Notes: generated from the letters alone by a model not told the origin. A stretch of 64,000 bases of DNA from Pseudoalteromonas sp. NC201 (GCF_002850255.1 NZ_CP022522.1:934097-998096); one strand, 5' to 3'. Positions 20,321 to 29,823 are shown, numbered from the stretch's first letter. Made by a program: numbers and translations.

Positions 20321-21089
20321 ATTCGCCTTTATAGATAGTCACTGTCACCTCGATTTTGACGAGTTGGCAGATGACCTAGCTACGCATATCAAAGCTGCCC
20401 GCAGCAATGGTGTTGAACGCTTTGTGGTGCCTGGCGTTACGCTCAAGCAGTCTCTAAAGCTTGTTGATTTTCAAGCACATCATCCACAATGTGAAATCGC
20501 CGCGGGGTTACACCCTTATTTTATTGGCGAACATTGCGACGACGATATGACCGCGTTGGTAGAGTATGTAATACACAATCGTACCCAACTGTGTGCGATA
20601 GGAGAGTGCGGCATTGATACAACCTGCGATGCACTTGAGCGGCAAATTGCACTGTTTGAAGCGCATATTTTGCTGAGTAATGAGGTAAAGCTTCCGCTAA
20701 TCGTCCATCACCGTAAAAGTCATCACCTAATTGCCGCCGCGTTTAAACGTGTCAAACCAAAGTATGGCGGGGTGATCCACGCCTTTTCAGGTTCAAAACA
20801 GCAGGCTGAATATTATATCGCTCAGGGTTTTAAGCTAGGAGTAGGTGGCACAATCACTTATCCAAGAGGCGAAAAAACAGCGCAGGTAATATCACAGCTG
20901 CCGCTTGAAAGCCTAGTATTGGAAACCGATTCGCCGTCGATGCCGTTACATGGTTATCAGGGGAAGCCGAACTCTCCTAAGCGAGTCGTCCAAGTATTTG
21001 ACAGGCTTTGTGAATATCGAAGCGAAACACCAAGCGAGCTTGCCTCAGCCCTCTATCGAAATACCACACAGTTGTTCGGCTTGGGCTAA
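20286..21089 (+). CDS. TatD-family metal-dependent DNase/hydrolase
   Basis: About 267 residues. The metal site of the TatD family is visible: IDSHCHLDF near the N-terminus, [13 protein letters not shown], a central [13 protein letters not shown], and ETDSP near residue 220. These enzymes are metal-dependent nucleases acting in DNA repair and quality control. The ATG at 20286 makes a 35-base overlap with pdxH, and a TTG at 20301 is a possible shorter start. Which of the TatD/YcfH/YjjV paralogues it represents is unclear; the length and motifs fit YjjV-like proteins. Confidence 0.9.
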   Translation: MAVGKLSGSTHKFAFIDSHCHLDFDELADDLATHIKAARSNGVERFVVPGVTLKQSLKLVDFQAHHPQCEIAAGLHPYFIGEHCDDDMTALVEYVIHNRTQLCAIGECGIDTTCDALERQIALFEAHILLSNEVKLPLIVHHRKSHHLIAAAFKRVKPKYGGVIHAFSGSKQQAEYYIAQGFKLGVGGTITYPRGEKTAQVISQLPLESLVLETDSPSMPLHGYQGKPNSPKRVVQVFDRLCEYRSETPSELASALYRNTTQLFGLG

Positions 21090-21098
21090 ATTGATGAT

Positions 21099-21121
21099 GT
21101 CGAGATAAATCTCGACCTACG
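21099..21121. repeat. REP-like hairpin, inverted orientation
   Basis: Perfect 8-bp stem GTCGAGAT/ATCTCGAC with a 2-base loop, followed by CTACG. On the minus strand it reads GTAGGTCGAGATTTATCTC, the GTAG-plus-hairpin form of a REP element. The stem differs from that of the array that follows. It may also act as a terminator for the TatD-type gene. Confidence 0.6.
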
Positions 21122-21138
21122 AGTCAATATCAAAAATG

Positions 21139-21518
21139 GGATATAAAACCATACCTATCAGCAATAGATAACCCGTGTAGGAGCCGGTTCACCCGGCGAT
21201 CTTGATGCTTTTACTGCGATATAAAACCATACTTACCAACAATAGAAAAATAGGGTAGGAGCCGGTTCACCCGGCGATCTTGATGCTTTTACCGCGATAT
21301 AAAACCATACCTACCAGCAATAGAAAAACAAGTGTAGGAGCCGGTTCACCCGGCGATCTTGATGCTTTTACCGCGATATAAAACCATACCTACCAGCAAT
21401 AGAAAAACAAGTGTAGGAGCCGGTTCACCCGGCGATCTTTACGCTGTTATCGCGATATAAAACCATACTTACCAGCAATAGAAAAGCAGGTGTAGGAGCC
21501 GGTTCACCCGGCGATCTT
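21139..21518. repeat. Tandem REP array, five units of 78-79 bp
   Basis: GTAGGAGCCGGTTCACCCGG begins at 21177, 21255, 21334, 21413 and 21492, giving spacings of 78, 79, 79 and 79 bases. The intervening sequence (GATATAAAACCATACCTACC and following) is itself nearly identical between units, and a partial unit precedes the first copy. Each copy carries the GTAGGAG head and a GCCGG/CCGGC hairpin. No gene is present in this 450-base stretch. It is not a CRISPR array because the spacers are repeated too. Confidence 0.92.
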
Positions 21519-21548
21519 TATGCTCTCCCGGCATAACACCAACAATAC

Positions 21549-22277
21549 TCAAGCCAATTGCTGATTAATAATTGAGATCATCTCATCAGCGTATTGGTGA
21601 ATAAAAAAGTGCCCACCAGAAAACTCAGTAAGCTGATATGGTTGTGCTGTTAGCTCTTGCCATGCTGCGACATGTTCATTCAAGATCTCATCATCAACAC
21701 CATGAAAAACATGGATAGGGATGGGTAAAGCTCGCTGCTCTGCGACATAGGTGTCTGCTATTTTGAAGTCGGCCCTAAGCAATGGTACCAGTAACTCCAT
21801 TAGTTCTTTATTTTCAAGAATCTCTTTTGGCGTGCCATTTAAGTCACGTAGCTCGGCAATAAATTCATCATGTGGCAGACCGTGTAAATGGCGTTTAGTT
21901 GAGGTGCAATGCGGTGCACGACTCGCAGAAGCAAATATTTTACGTGGAGTAGGTAAGCCTGCGTCTAATAATTGAAAAGCAAGCTCATATGAAATGCGAC
22001 TACCAAGACTATGTCCAAAAAACGCGAAAGGCTTACTGGTCATATAGTCTTGGTGTACCATGAGTTCAGAGATAATATCCGGCATGTTGTCTATTGCTGG
22101 CTCTACCAGTCGAGCCCCTCTCCCCGGAAGCTGCACAAAAACGAGCTCAACACATTCACTTGCCTTTTCGATCCATGGCGTAAATATTGCTGGGGAGCCA
22201 CCCGCGTAGGGAAAGCAAAATAGTCGCAACTCAGCGTTTGGATTGGGTTTTGGGGTAATAAAAAGTTTACTATTCAT
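21549..22277 (-). CDS. Type II thioesterase (NRPS/PKS editing)
   Basis: A 242-residue alpha/beta-hydrolase of the GrsT/SrfAD type. The N-terminal LRLFCFPYAGGSPAIFTPW, the nucleophile elbow GHSLGS near residue 94 and the terminal GGHFF with the catalytic His all match external thioesterases, which remove wrong or stalled groups from NRPS carriers. It stands alone on the minus strand, about 6 kb from the NRPS cluster with housekeeping genes between. The ATG is preceded by AAAGGAT. Service to the NRPS at 1-10 kb is the simplest idea, but another assembly line elsewhere in the genome is equally possible. Confidence 0.9.
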   Translation of the reverse strand: MNSKLFITPKPNPNAELRLFCFPYAGGSPAIFTPWIEKASECVELVFVQLPGRGARLVEPAIDNMPDIISELMVHQDYMTSKPFAFFGHSLGSRISYELAFQLLDAGLPTPRKIFASASRAPHCTSTKRHLHGLPHDEFIAELRDLNGTPKEILENKELMELLVPLLRADFKIADTYVAEQRALPIPIHVFHGVDDEILNEHVAAWQELTAQPYQLTEFSGGHFFIHQYADEMISIINQQLA

Positions 22278-22346
22278 ATCCTTTGTTGTTCGATTTTATT
22301 TTAGGTTAACTATTATGTTATCAACTTTATTACAATGCTAACAGCT

Positions 22347-23003
22347 TTACCCCTGCTCTAATTCTTCTGCCCGTTTTTCAGGCGCAGGAAGCATCTTTAC
22401 TTTCTTGCGAATTTTGCGTTTTACTTCCCAGCGTTTTAATGCTCGACCTATTTGCCATGTGAATACCATCGTAATCACCAGCATCAGTAAAACGACTCGT
22501 CCAAGTTCGTGGAAATGAGAGTGGCTTTGTGACATAGCAGCTTCTGTCAAATAGACCATATTGACGAACCCAAGAGGCTGTCCGGTTGGCGTATATACTG
22601 GTTCAGAAATAATGCTTTTGGTTTTACTCAGTCCCGGTAAGGTTTGAGGCAGCTGCTGATAATCTGTGGGTGAGGAATTACCGTCGTTACCAACAACAAA
22701 GCGTCCTTGATAATCATAAATTGCGACTTGAAGCACAAAGTCATCGCTAGCGAGGTGATTTGCCAGTGCGCTGAGCCTTGGCGTATCACTGCGAGAGAGG
22801 GGCAATGCCACATTTTTTGCGAGCTGCTTGGTGAGACTTCTTGCGGTAAGGTCTGCGCCATTATGGAGCAAACGATGAGATTCAAAGCTGGTATTAAACG
22901 CAAGCCAAGTCACCATAATTAAACACGTCGCGGCGATGCACAGGCGAAATAATCTACGCCCTCTGGTCGAGTTTAACACTTCTAATACATGTAAATTTTT
23001 CAT
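22347..23003 (-). CDS. YtjB/AhpA-family membrane-anchored periplasmic protein
   Basis: A 218-residue protein. The N-terminal membrane helix (about residues 22-42, LCIAATCLIMVTWLAF) is followed by a periplasmic sensor-like domain (VAIYDYQGRFVVGNDG), a second helix near 170-188 (VVLLMLVITMVF) and a basic cytoplasmic tail. The divergent position next to serB matches ytjB (smp) in enterobacteria, which supports the family call. The function of the family is not well defined. The gap to serB (95 bases) must hold both promoters. Confidence 0.75.
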   Translation of the reverse strand: MKNLHVLEVLNSTRGRRLFRLCIAATCLIMVTWLAFNTSFESHRLLHNGADLTARSLTKQLAKNVALPLSRSDTPRLSALANHLASDDFVLQVAIYDYQGRFVVGNDGNSSPTDYQQLPQTLPGLSKTKSIISEPVYTPTGQPLGFVNMVYLTEAAMSQSHSHFHELGRVVLLMLVITMVFTWQIGRALKRWEVKRKIRKKVKMLPAPEKRAEELEQG

Positions 23004-23098
23004 ATTTATCGCATATTGCCCGCTTTTGCTAAGGTCCAGTGCTGACAGCTTAGCGCAATCATGTTAAAAATCGGCTTAACGCTATCAAGGAGCAACTT

Positions 23099-24112
23099 AT
23101 GTCGTCAATCATTCAATTCGCTAATCGTGAACTAAACACACCAATTCAGGAACATATGGCGCTGGATCATTGGTATAGTTGCCAAAGTAACACAAGCCTC
23201 ACACAAGTAAATCAATTACCTGAGCTGACGACCCAATCAATATGCTTTTTTGGCCCAAATATACAATTGCAACACCTTGTGGAAGTCGCGAAATTTCTTC
23301 GAACATTTGCTATCGAGCAAACTTATTTTACGGCATATCAACCTCATGAACAGCTCCCAGTTGCATTGGGCATGCGTTTTAACGCATCGCAACTGCCGAG
23401 CAAGGCTGAAGTAAGAGATTTTGCAAAAAGCATTAATACGCAGGGTGCGATTATAACGCAAGCACCTACTTTAGAAGAACCGGGGCTACTTGTGATGGAT
23501 ATGGACTCCACCGCAATTCGAATTGAATGTATTGACGAAATTGCTCGATTGGCCGACCGATATGATGAAGTGGCTTCTGTCACCGCACAGGCGATGGCGG
23601 GGGCACTCTCTTTTTCTGAAAGTCTACACCGCCGCGTTGCGTCACTCTCTGGCGTACCGTTATCACAAATTCAATCATTAAAAGAAAACTTACCGCTAAT
23701 GCCCGGTATAGAGCTGTTGTGCCAGGCGCTAAAACAGCATCACTGGCATCTTGCCATCGCCTCGGGTGGCTTTACATGGTTTGCAGAATCATTGATAGAG
23801 CCACTCCAGCTAGACGCTGTATTTGCCAATACCCTAGAGGTGGAAAACGCGCACCTCACCGGCAAAGTGCTAGGAGATATCGTAGATGCCGACAAAAAGG
23901 CGGAAGTGCTAGGTCAACTTGCAACCCAGTATGCGATCCCAATGACTCAAACCGTTGCCATTGGTGATGGCGCAAATGACTTAGTGATGATGGCAAACGC
24001 CCAGCTAGGTGTGGCAATCCATGGTAAGCCAAAAGTGGTAGAAAGTGCCGACGCGGCTATTTGTGAAGGATCTTTGTTACAACTGTTATATTTGCTAGGT
24101 GTGCCGAAATAA
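23099..24112 (+). CDS. serB: Phosphoserine phosphatase
   Basis: A 337-residue HAD-superfamily enzyme catalysing the last step of serine synthesis. The nucleophile motif VMDMDSTAI lies near residue 132, with motif II at IASGGFTWF and motif IV at IGDGANDLVMM. IDEIARLADRYDEVA and the GALSFSESLHRRV segment are typical of SerB. The first 110 or so residues correspond to the regulatory N-terminal extension found in proteobacterial SerB. AAGGAG precedes the ATG. Confidence 0.96.
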   Translation: MSSIIQFANRELNTPIQEHMALDHWYSCQSNTSLTQVNQLPELTTQSICFFGPNIQLQHLVEVAKFLRTFAIEQTYFTAYQPHEQLPVALGMRFNASQLPSKAEVRDFAKSINTQGAIITQAPTLEEPGLLVMDMDSTAIRIECIDEIARLADRYDEVASVTAQAMAGALSFSESLHRRVASLSGVPLSQIQSLKENLPLMPGIELLCQALKQHHWHLAIASGGFTWFAESLIEPLQLDAVFANTLEVENAHLTGKVLGDIVDADKKAEVLGQLATQYAIPMTQTVAIGDGANDLVMMANAQLGVAIHGKPKVVESADAAICEGSLLQLLYLLGVPK

Positions 24113-25159
24113 TATGCGCTATGAGACGTACCATGGAGGGTGATTTCTCCAATCACTCGAGACTATGAATTAAGTCAGCTCGTCTTCCTGACGGATTTCG
24201 ACGCCCATCCATGGGCTACGACTACCTTTTCTTTGATGCCCAAAGAATCGTTGCGCAAAAGAAAGGGCACTCCCTCATCACCCGAAAAACATAACAGCTC
24301 GGCGGGTAACCGCGTCCTACAACACTATTTGAACTGTGAATTAGGAAGCATTCTGCGATGATAGTTTTTGCAATGCTTGCAAACGGCTTTATTGCTAAAA
24401 TCGTAGAAGATCTCACAAGCAACTTTATTCCCCCTCCATCACACCCGAAAAGCATAAGTCGATATGCAATGTGCCGACAGGATGTCGGCCAAGTCTTGTC
24501 AGGCACAGGGACGTGCCTTACAAGACTATCGGCTTAGGGTTTGAGGATTGAGTGTGATGCTGGGGCGACGTTTTCTTGGTTCGTTCTTTTTCGTCGTTTA
24601 AAAAGAATGAACGAGGAGCGCATGGATGCGCTTTGATATGAACCATGGAGGGTAAGGCTAATATGTCCTCCTGACAGGTTTCGACGCCCATCCATGGGCT
24701 ACGACTTACTTTTCTTTGATGCCCAAAGAACAAGTAAGCAAAAGAAAAGGCACTCCCAACATCACACTGACTCCTCAAGTAAATTGCCAATATGAACGTC
24801 ACCTCGGTGTAAGGGCCATCCTTGGCCCTGTCACCGATTTTCACGCATCCATGCGTTGAAATGACTCATTGGCAATTTACTTTCGGGTGTGATGAGGGAG
24901 ACACAAGGCGCTGATAAGTTCTTTTGGTGCTTGTAAGCGACTTAGCTGCTTCAGGAGATAAAATCAGAATTAACAATCAGCGCTACTTTCCTCTCTCCAG
25001 CACACCCAATAAGCATTCGAATGCTAAATAAAAAAATGAGTTAAAAATGCTTGCCTTTTATGTAACAATAGCGCGCAAATAAAAACCAATCGCAGCACAC
25101 TAGGAAGTAGTACTGCGTATTGGTGGAACGGCTTTAACCAACAACAGTGGACATAAAAA
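24113..25159. repeat. Left composite-repeat block before vgrG
   Basis: 1,047 bases with no credible gene. Two periods of a composite repeat are visible: the dyad CGCCCATCCATGGGC occurs at about 24201 and 24682, 480 bases apart. A segment at 24541-24640 (GGATTGAGTGTGATGCTGGG onwards) recurs on the far side of the vgrG island at about 31224 and 31687. Other shared modules are CAAGCAACTTTATTCCCCCT (24417) and a GATATGCAATGTGCCGA-type segment. A third dyad, ACGCATCCATGCGT, is at about 24842. A perfect palindrome GCATTCGAATGC is at 25013-25024. The vgrG promoter probably lies in 25020-25159. Confidence 0.8.
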
Positions 25160-28100
25160 ATGCAAACAAGGATTGTGGTGTATGGTACTAACCATCCTGT
25201 ACATGTCGTCGATTTTGAGCTCACGACCTGTATCAATAGCGGCTTTTTACTCAAAGCGAACCTAGAATCCCAATTTGACCTGGCTGATGAATTACTCGTC
25301 GGCAATATGCTCACGTTTGAAATTGAGTCACCAGACGCAATATCAACATATTTCACTGGTACTTTGTTTGATATCCAATCTGGTTTTGTGTCTGAGCACA
25401 CCTGTGGTGCAGAGGTGGTCTTAAAGCCTCGCCTTGAGTTACTTAAGCAAACTGAAAAAAGCCAAATCTTTGTACAAGCCAATGTTCAGTCTGTCCTCAA
25501 TAAGCTGATACAAAAAGCCGGCTATTCACAAGACCGGATAAAATGGCGAGTCACTAAAGATTTACCCACGCTACCGCAGTGCGTACAAGCACTAGAAAAC
25601 GACTACACCTTTTTCACCCGACTCTTAGCAAAGTACGGCTTAATTTATTGGTTTGAATGCCATGACTTTATTGAGTCGATAGTGATTGCCGAGGGGAATC
25701 TTGCAAGCCCCTATATTGAGCGAGGCTTGCTGTCGGTAACGGATAAAGATGGTCTGGTTCACGAACATGAAACCGGCTTTGTTGGGTTTACGCAGTGCCA
25801 AAGCCGCCATCGTTTTAAAATGGGTGGCTCACAAGTGCATATGAATGCTCATCCACCAACCTCGGTCAGCTCGGCCCAGCGTAGCTATTTTGAGCCTGCT
25901 GCACAAAATCCCGCTGAGCAATTTGAGCGCACTGGCAATCTCGAGCTTGCCTATCAACAAGGTAAAAATGAAGTCACGCTGGTAGGAAACGTAGCCGAAG
26001 CCAATGCCGGTTATTCGTTTTCGTTAAATGGTAAATTGGGCACAGCGAAAGGTGGCGATTATACCTGTATTCGCAGTAAACAGGTGTATAAGCAAGGCAG
26101 TGCCAATGACCCTAAGCAAGTTGCGCATCATAGCGAGTCGGTGTGTGTACCACGGGGTGAGCCAATACGTATCGCGCCCCCAGAGCATAGCCCCAAGCCG
26201 ATGGTGTTTACCGCCACAGTGCGCTCGCTGTCGGGGTCAAAGGCCAATCCTCACTTAGATGCACAAGGGCAATATGCCACGCAAGTACATTTTGATAGTC
26301 AGGTGACTGAATCGGTAAAGCGCCTCACACAATATGCCTGTCGTGGTCAAAAGCAACCGACAGGGTTACACTTTCCACTGCTGCCAGACAGTAATGTGCT
26401 CATCGGTTGTATGAACAACGACCCTGACCAAAGTTACTTGTTAGGGTTTGCGCTTAATGACACGCAACCATCTGTTGTTACCAGCGCCAATAACGCCCAA
26501 AACGTGCTCTGCTCTCGCGGCCAAAACCTGTTGATGTTTGATGACACCCCAAAAACCCCGCATATTGTGTTGCAAACCCTAGCAGGCAACCAGCACTTGG
26601 TGTTACATGGGGATAAAAAGCAGCCTTATATCCACTGGCTTGCGCAACTTGGCGCGATGAATATTTTTGCAGCCAAAGACATACAACTTGGCAGTGTTAA
26701 AAGCGCAATTCGACTACTCACCAATAAAACCTTTATTGCCAGCGCCAAACAACAACTGGCACTGGAGAGTAAAAAGTCGGTGATTGCTGATGCAGCAACC
26801 AACCTAGACGTCACCGCCAATCAAATTGACGTCAGCGCCGAACAAAATATCACCCTTAAGGCGGGTCGCAGTCATCGCAGTGTTATCCAAAGTGATATCA
26901 ACCTCAAGGCAGACAACAACCTTACCATTACCGCCCCAGCGGGAAGTCAAATCATTCAAAGCCAAGGCAATATCACAGTAAAAGGCAGTGGCTCTGGCAA
27001 CCTCACCCTTGCCAATGGCGGCAGTGAAATCAGTATTGACTCAAGTGGTAACGTCAACATCTTTGCAGACAAGTTACTGACCTTAAAAGGCAAAGCCATG
27101 ACCGTGTTTGACGGTAGCATGGAGCAAGATATTGGTGGTAAACAAAGCGCCACGATGCCGAGTGTACCGCAAATTCAAGCGCTCTCTGAGAATGCTCGAC
27201 TCTCACTTGCCGCCGATGGCATTGCCACCATGATGAGCAGTACCATTGAGTTGTCTTACACCTATCAAGATGGCAGCCCAATTATGGGCGCACCTTATAC
27301 CATTCGATTTGCAAACGGCACAGAGCTGACCGGTTACTTAGACGACAGCGGTAAAGCAAAAATTGAGAATGCACCACCCGGTCAATACACCGTGCAATAT
27401 GGTGAGGACAAACGCGATTACCTACCAGAAGATAATCGCCCTAAAAATCCACTGTATGGACAAATCACCCCAGCGCGAGCCGCTGAAATGGTACGCAGCG
27501 GCAATACTGCACCACTGATAGAAGCCAACGGCATCGCAACCCAAGCAGGCGATTGGTTATGGGGCACACTACAAGGCGACTTTAATCAAAACCCTTCTAC
27601 GTCACAAATCGTGGTAGGTACCTTGATTTCCATGATACCGATTATCGACCAAGTCATGGATTTACGAGATATCACCGCCAATGTCATGTTACTGACCGAC
27701 GATGATGAAGCCAACGACACCGACGCTTGGCTTGCCTTTACCCTAACGGGTATTGGTTTAGTGCCAGTTGTGGGCTCAGCAGTCAAAGGCGTGGGTAAGG
27801 TTATCTTAAAAAATACCGGAGAGTCTCTCTCCGCTGCGCTTGCCGTTTTACGCAAGCTCGGCAAAGGCGACCCAGTTAAATACCTAAGAGACATCAACTG
27901 GCAAGACCTAGGAAAACAATCCGCCACGGAAGTTAAAAACATCGTCAAAGGCCTGCGCGATTCACTTGATGACATGTCCACCAGTTGGCACTACGACCTA
28001 CTACTTCCAGACGCCGCTATCGAAGGCATGCAAGCCACGGTAAAACGCCTAGACGAGGTCACCCCCAAAATCGACCAGCATATGCAACAAGCCGCCCAAG

Positions 28101-28660
28101 AAATCGGACAGCGAGTTAATAAAGCACTGGATGAGTATCAAGGCCAACCACCAATTCGAGGCGTTACCGATAAGCCCACCAAAGCCAAAGCTGATGAGTT
28201 GGAACCACCAAAAGGGAATGAGCTGCCGGGGGGTGGAGCTGCAGTGAATGAGAAAATTTCCAGCTCAAACTACAAAAAATATACACCTAATATGGTCAAT
28301 AATCGCAAAATGTATAAAAGCGATCTTGATTTTACGTCAGAAATACCAGCACATATTGATTCAAGTGTTCATAAGAGTATTAGAGCTAAAATTGAAAATG
28401 GTTGGTCAAATCTTGATTTAATGAAAAATGGGAATGCTCCGATAGGGAAGGATGGTAAGCAAATAAATTTGCATCACATTTTGGGACAAGAACCGAGCCC
28501 AATGGTTGAGCTTCTATCTTCAACTCATAAAAAACACCACAAAGCTTTACACGGTCTAATCGAAGATGGTAAAAGTTTTAGGAATAACCAATCACTCCAA
28601 TATCAGTATGATAAATTTAAAAAAGAGTACTGGAAACTTAGAGCAAAAGATTTTGAGTAG
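25160..28660 (+). CDS. vgrG: Type VI secretion spike VgrG with C-terminal LHH-type nuclease toxin
   Basis: A 1,166-residue evolved VgrG. Approximate layout: 1-340, phage gp27-like VgrG/Rhs domain; 350-480, gp5 OB and linker; 510-660, DUF2345-type repetitive beta-helix (NLDVTANQIDVSAEQNITLKA); 695-770, Ig/transthyretin-like domain (GSPIMGAPYTIRFANG); 810-890, two hydrophobic stretches; about 1060-1166, toxin. The toxin contains INLHHILGQE near residue 1102, then EL and HKKHH..LH, the pattern of HNH/Endo VII nucleases with conserved LHH. It therefore probably cuts nucleic acid in rival cells. The cognate immunity gene follows after 9 bases. No other T6SS structural gene is in the window, so this is an orphan vgrG locus using an apparatus encoded elsewhere. 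Confidence 0.92.
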   Translation: MQTRIVVYGTNHPVHVVDFELTTCINSGFLLKANLESQFDLADELLVGNMLTFEIESPDAISTYFTGTLFDIQSGFVSEHTCGAEVVLKPRLELLKQTEKSQIFVQANVQSVLNKLIQKAGYSQDRIKWRVTKDLPTLPQCVQALENDYTFFTRLLAKYGLIYWFECHDFIESIVIAEGNLASPYIERGLLSVTDKDGLVHEHETGFVGFTQCQSRHRFKMGGSQVHMNAHPPTSVSSAQRSYFEPAAQNPAEQFERTGNLELAYQQGKNEVTLVGNVAEANAGYSFSLNGKLGTAKGGDYTCIRSKQVYKQGSANDPKQVAHHSESVCVPRGEPIRIAPPEHSPKPMVFTATVRSLSGSKANPHLDAQGQYATQVHFDSQVTESVKRLTQYACRGQKQPTGLHFPLLPDSNVLIGCMNNDPDQSYLLGFALNDTQPSVVTSANNAQNVLCSRGQNLLMFDDTPKTPHIVLQTLAGNQHLVLHGDKKQPYIHWLAQLGAMNIFAAKDIQLGSVKSAIRLLTNKTFIASAKQQLALESKKSVIADAATNLDVTANQIDVSAEQNITLKAGRSHRSVIQSDINLKADNNLTITAPAGSQIIQSQGNITVKGSGSGNLTLANGGSEISIDSSGNVNIFADKLLTLKGKAMTVFDGSMEQDIGGKQSATMPSVPQIQALSENARLSLAADGIATMMSSTIELSYTYQDGSPIMGAPYTIRFANGTELTGYLDDSGKAKIENAPPGQYTVQYGEDKRDYLPEDNRPKNPLYGQITPARAAEMVRSGNTAPLIEANGIATQAGDWLWGTLQGDFNQNPSTSQIVVGTLISMIPIIDQVMDLRDITANVMLLTDDDEANDTDAWLAFTLTGIGLVPVVGSAVKGVGKVILKNTGESLSAALAVLRKLGKGDPVKYLRDINWQDLGKQSATEVKNIVKGLRDSLDDMSTSWHYDLLLPDAAIEGMQATVKRLDEVTPKIDQHMQQAAQEIGQRVNKALDEYQGQPPIRGVTDKPTKAKADELEPPKGNELPGGGAAVNEKISSSNYKKYTPNMVNNRKMYKSDLDFTSEIPAHIDSSVHKSIRAKIENGWSNLDLMKNGNAPIGKDGKQINLHHILGQEPSPMVELLSSTHKKHHKALHGLIEDGKSFRNNQSLQYQYDKFKKEYWKLRAKDFE

Positions 28661-28669
28661 GAAAGTTAT

Positions 28670-29122
28670 ATGAATAAATATAGTGAGTTAATTAAACAAC
28701 TTGATTTGAGCGAACACGAAACCTTTTGGCAAGGTGCGGCTGACCTGAAAGAAATAGCTCTACTTGAAAAGTTAATTTCGATTAGGCTTCCACCTTCACT
28801 AGTGAGTTTTTTAAGAGAGTGTGGCGGCGGGGGAGTGATAGACTCAGAGATCTCTGGCATTGAAGATAATAATGCCAACTTAACGCACGGTGGGACGATA
28901 TTAGGTGACACTCTAGATTGCAGGGGAGAATTTCAATTACCTAAGCATTTAGTTGTCATTTTTTATAAAGAAAATGAAATCTGTTGGTGCTTAGACTCTA
29001 ATACCCAAGAGGAAGAATACAAACTGGTTAATTATAACTTATTTAAAAAACAAGTTGACGAGGTAATCTCGGACTCCTTCTTCTCATTCTTTTGTGAATA
29101 TGTTGAGATTAGAACCTCGTAA
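28670..29122 (+). CDS. SMI1/KNR4-like immunity protein for the VgrG nuclease
   Basis: A 150-residue acidic protein. LEKLISIRLPPSLVSFLRECGGGGV is the typical SMI1/KNR4 N-terminal helix region (a cell-wide immunity fold), followed by ISGIEDN and FYKENEICWCLDSN, which fits the SYPVLF/SUKH pattern. It has AGGAAAG before the ATG and a 9-base gap from vgrG. The position directly after a toxin domain and the family type together support the role of neutralising the LHH nuclease. Binding is inferred, not shown. Confidence 0.8.
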   Translation: MNKYSELIKQLDLSEHETFWQGAADLKEIALLEKLISIRLPPSLVSFLRECGGGGVIDSEISGIEDNNANLTHGGTILGDTLDCRGEFQLPKHLVVIFYKENEICWCLDSNTQEEEYKLVNYNLFKKQVDEVISDSFFSFFCEYVEIRTS

Positions 29123-29283
29123 TTTTAATTATAATTAAGTCAAAAATACTGAGAGCTGCGCTTAGTAGTCACGGTGGGATCGCCTTTGTAAAAAGACTTT
29201 AACACCCAGCTCTTTTCTGATCTAATAACGCCCACATTATCACTATCTACTTGTTAATTATGTCGTTATTTAGCTAACTTTAA
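29123..29283. other. Spacer between immunity gene and transposase remnant
   Basis: 161 bases. I see no gene, clear terminator or IS end here. Confidence 0.4.
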
Positions 29284-29604
29284 CTTGTTGAAGATAAGCG
29301 TTCTTCCATCAACCAACATCATGCTCTTACTGATGTCTTGTTTCTTATCATTTCGGCGGTTTTATCTAATTGAGAAGGCTGGAAAGATACCGAAATATTT
29401 GGGCGCAGTAAACTACCATGGCTCAGGCAGTTTGAAAATGGAGAAATCTATGGCTTTGTGCCAGCTCTTGCCCTTGCTGGCGAACCTAAGCTTGAGAATC
29501 TCCAAAAGGTAAAAGCCACGGAACATTTGGCATTCCTAGCTGACCTTGGAGAGAAGCGTGTTATGGCTGATATCGTTGCGCTATCTAACCAATTAACCCC
29601 ATAA
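29284..29604 (+). pseudogene. ISAs1/H-repeat-type transposase remnant
   Basis: In the frame starting at 29284 the translation reads LVEDKRSSINQHHALTDVLF, then LIISAVLSN, a TGA stop at 29371, and EGWKDTEIFGRSKLPWLRQF. This matches the N-terminal region of ISAs1/H-repeat transposases (HxLxDVLFLxxxAVxxxxEGWxDIExFG). The stop sits where the family normally has Gly-Ala. After about residue 48 the reading frame continues to 29604 with a sequence (ENGEIYGFVPALALAGEPK and following) that I do not recognise and that is not ISAs1-like, so a deletion/fusion is likely. The gene is not functional. Confidence 0.65.
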
Positions 29605-29823
29605 CCAATAGCACTTTTTTAAGTCCTTTAAATACATAGATGTTGCAAGGCTAGGTTCAATCATCCTCCTAGCCTACATTTCTCATCAAATTTCTTTTGT
29701 TGCTTTCATGTACATTTTTAATTAGAGAAGCCGAGGTAGCTAACTTTCAACTGCTTTATTGAGATGGAATGCAGTGGTAAGACAAAGCCGTAAATAAAGA
29801 CCCAAGACATATCATAACCATAG
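29605..29823. other. Unassigned spacer
   Basis: 219 AT-rich bases between the transposase remnant and the duplicated vgrG tail. I recognise no gene or structured element. Confidence 0.35.

Noticed and set aside
21139..21518. Possible CRISPR array
   Set aside because: The material between repeats is itself repeated almost identically and the units are 78-79 bp with REP hairpins, so it is a REP array.
24518..24844. 108-codon minus-strand frame in the left repeat block, and similar frames nearby
   Set aside because: It lies entirely within the composite repeat and its hairpins, and similar frames in the right block are disrupted. It is likely a by-product of the repeat.
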